In this document: in pieces, positions 63,520 through 64,000 of the stretch
How the letters are laid out: every line of letters starts with the position of its first letter
Numbering within the stretch: position 1 is the stretch's first letter
Assembly: GCF_030376615.1 (NCBI RefSeq)
Contig: NZ_JARRAB010000003.1
Span: forward strand, 1 to 64,000
DNA from: Pseudomonas sp. sp1636
Lineage (GTDB): Bacteria > Pseudomonadota > Gammaproteobacteria > Pseudomonadales > Pseudomonadaceae
Direction of reading: 5' to 3'
DNA: 64,000 nucleotides
Notes under the pieces: generated by a model
Databases searched by the model: none
What the model saw: the letters and a program-made list of their open reading frames with translations, nothing else
Told to the model about the DNA's origin: nothing
Program-made: the position numbers and the translations under genes

Positions 63520-64000
63520 GTGCCGAGATCGATCATGGGCTGGGGGCTGGCGGCCCTGCTGGCCGTGTTGAGTTGCTCCGTGGCTTATGCCGAGGCGGTG
63601 CTGCCGCAGGATATCCGCCTGGCCAGCGACGTCTGGAAGGATCATACCCAGGCCGACGGCACGGGCCTGGCGTGGGATATCCTGCGCCAGGTGTTCGAGC
63701 CGGAAGGCATCAAACTGGTGATCCAGAGCGTACCCTATACCCGCTCGATTGGCCTGGTGCAGCGCGGCGAGGCCGATGCCTGGGTCGGCTCCTACCACAA
63801 TGAGGTGGACGAGGGGGTGCTGTACCCGCGCTGGCATTACGACAGCGACCCAATCAGTGCGCTGGGCTCGGTCGAACAGCCGGTGCCAACCTTGGCGACG
63901 CTCGGCGAGTTCCGCCTGGTGTGGGTGCGTGGCTATGAATATCAGCGCTATCTGCCGAATTTGACGCGCTTCCGGGAAGTCCAACGACAAAGCGATATCC
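63520..64000 (+). CDS. periplasmic solute-binding protein-like, 3' part outside the window
   Basis: The frame is open to the window end (160 codons seen). GTG 63520 gives MPRSIMGWGLAALLAVLSCS followed by AYAEAVLP, a signal peptide; ATG 63535 is an alternative. The mature part reads IRLASDVWKDHTQADGTGLAWDILRQVFEPEGI and VPYTRSIGLVQRGEADAWVGSY, resembling the extracellular solute-binding family 3 fold of amino acid transporters or of periplasmic sensor domains. The ligand is unknown. It begins 2 bp after pgpA, so it is perhaps co-transcribed with it. Confidence 0.8.
   Translation, partial: MPRSIMGWGLAALLAVLSCSVAYAEAVLPQDIRLASDVWKDHTQADGTGLAWDILRQVFEPEGIKLVIQSVPYTRSIGLVQRGEADAWVGSYHNEVDEGVLYPRWHYDSDPISALGSVEQPVPTLATLGEFRLVWVRGYEYQRYLPNLTRFREVQRQSDI

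Overview
The window is a piece of a Pseudomonas chromosome (sensu lato; not clearly P. aeruginosa). The reasons are the protein sequences, the TTG start of rpoC, the GTG starts of nusG, rplJ and uvrA, and a gene order that, from memory, follows P. aeruginosa PAO1 first from birA (PA4280) to ssb (PA4232) and then along the PA4069-PA4049 block. Most of it is core genome. I saw no prophage, insertion sequence, integrase or CRISPR array.

Region 1 (1-34.5 kb) is the gene-expression block. It opens with birA, coaX and a SPOR protein. Then come tRNA-Tyr, tRNA-Gly and tRNA-Thr with a first tuf gene, tRNA-Trp-secE-nusG, rplKA, rplJL-rpoBC, rpsL-rpsG-fusA-second tuf, and the S10, spc and alpha ribosomal protein operons ending in rpoA-rplQ. 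Operon borders are marked by clear hairpin terminators followed closely by sigma-70-type promoters. Seven such promoters have a 17-bp spacer, and most carry a G/C-rich discriminator, as expected for stringently controlled genes. The spc operon is itself split between rpsN and rpsH by a terminator with a promoter overlapping it. The two tuf genes encode proteins that differ at about 23 positions, which is unusual.

Region 2 (34.6-45.9 kb) holds an NhaC-type antiporter, a catalase, a ferritin-like protein lacking the haem ligand Met52, uvrA (reverse), a YajR-like MFS transporter, ssb, two NAD-dependent sugar-nucleotide-type dehydrogenases/epimerases, and the outer-membrane protein OprG (reverse) with a possible Anr box.

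Region 3 (46.2-54.5 kb) is the accessory and most interesting part. A compact six-gene energy-transducing operon (DUF3450, TtpC-like MotA/TolQ/ExbB protein, ExbB, ExbD, TonB, TPR) resembles the TonB2/TtpC systems of vibrios and has a possible Fur box. It converges on a four-gene reverse operon: a His-rich ZrgA-like periplasmic protein, an ABC ATPase, an FtsX-like permease and a DUF3299 protein. That operon is preceded by a good Zur box and looks like a zinc-starvation uptake system.

Region 4 (54.5-64 kb) holds a small unknown protein, a CnoX-like thioredoxin, a methyltransferase and a YbaY-like lipoprotein, followed by nrdR-ribD, an FMN riboswitch, ribE-ribBX-ribH-nusB-thiL-pgpA and the start of a periplasmic solute-binding protein cut by the window end. 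The riboswitch leader contains a 20-nt perfect palindrome that overlaps the ribosome binding site of an 18-codon mini-ORF, which itself overlaps the ribE start.
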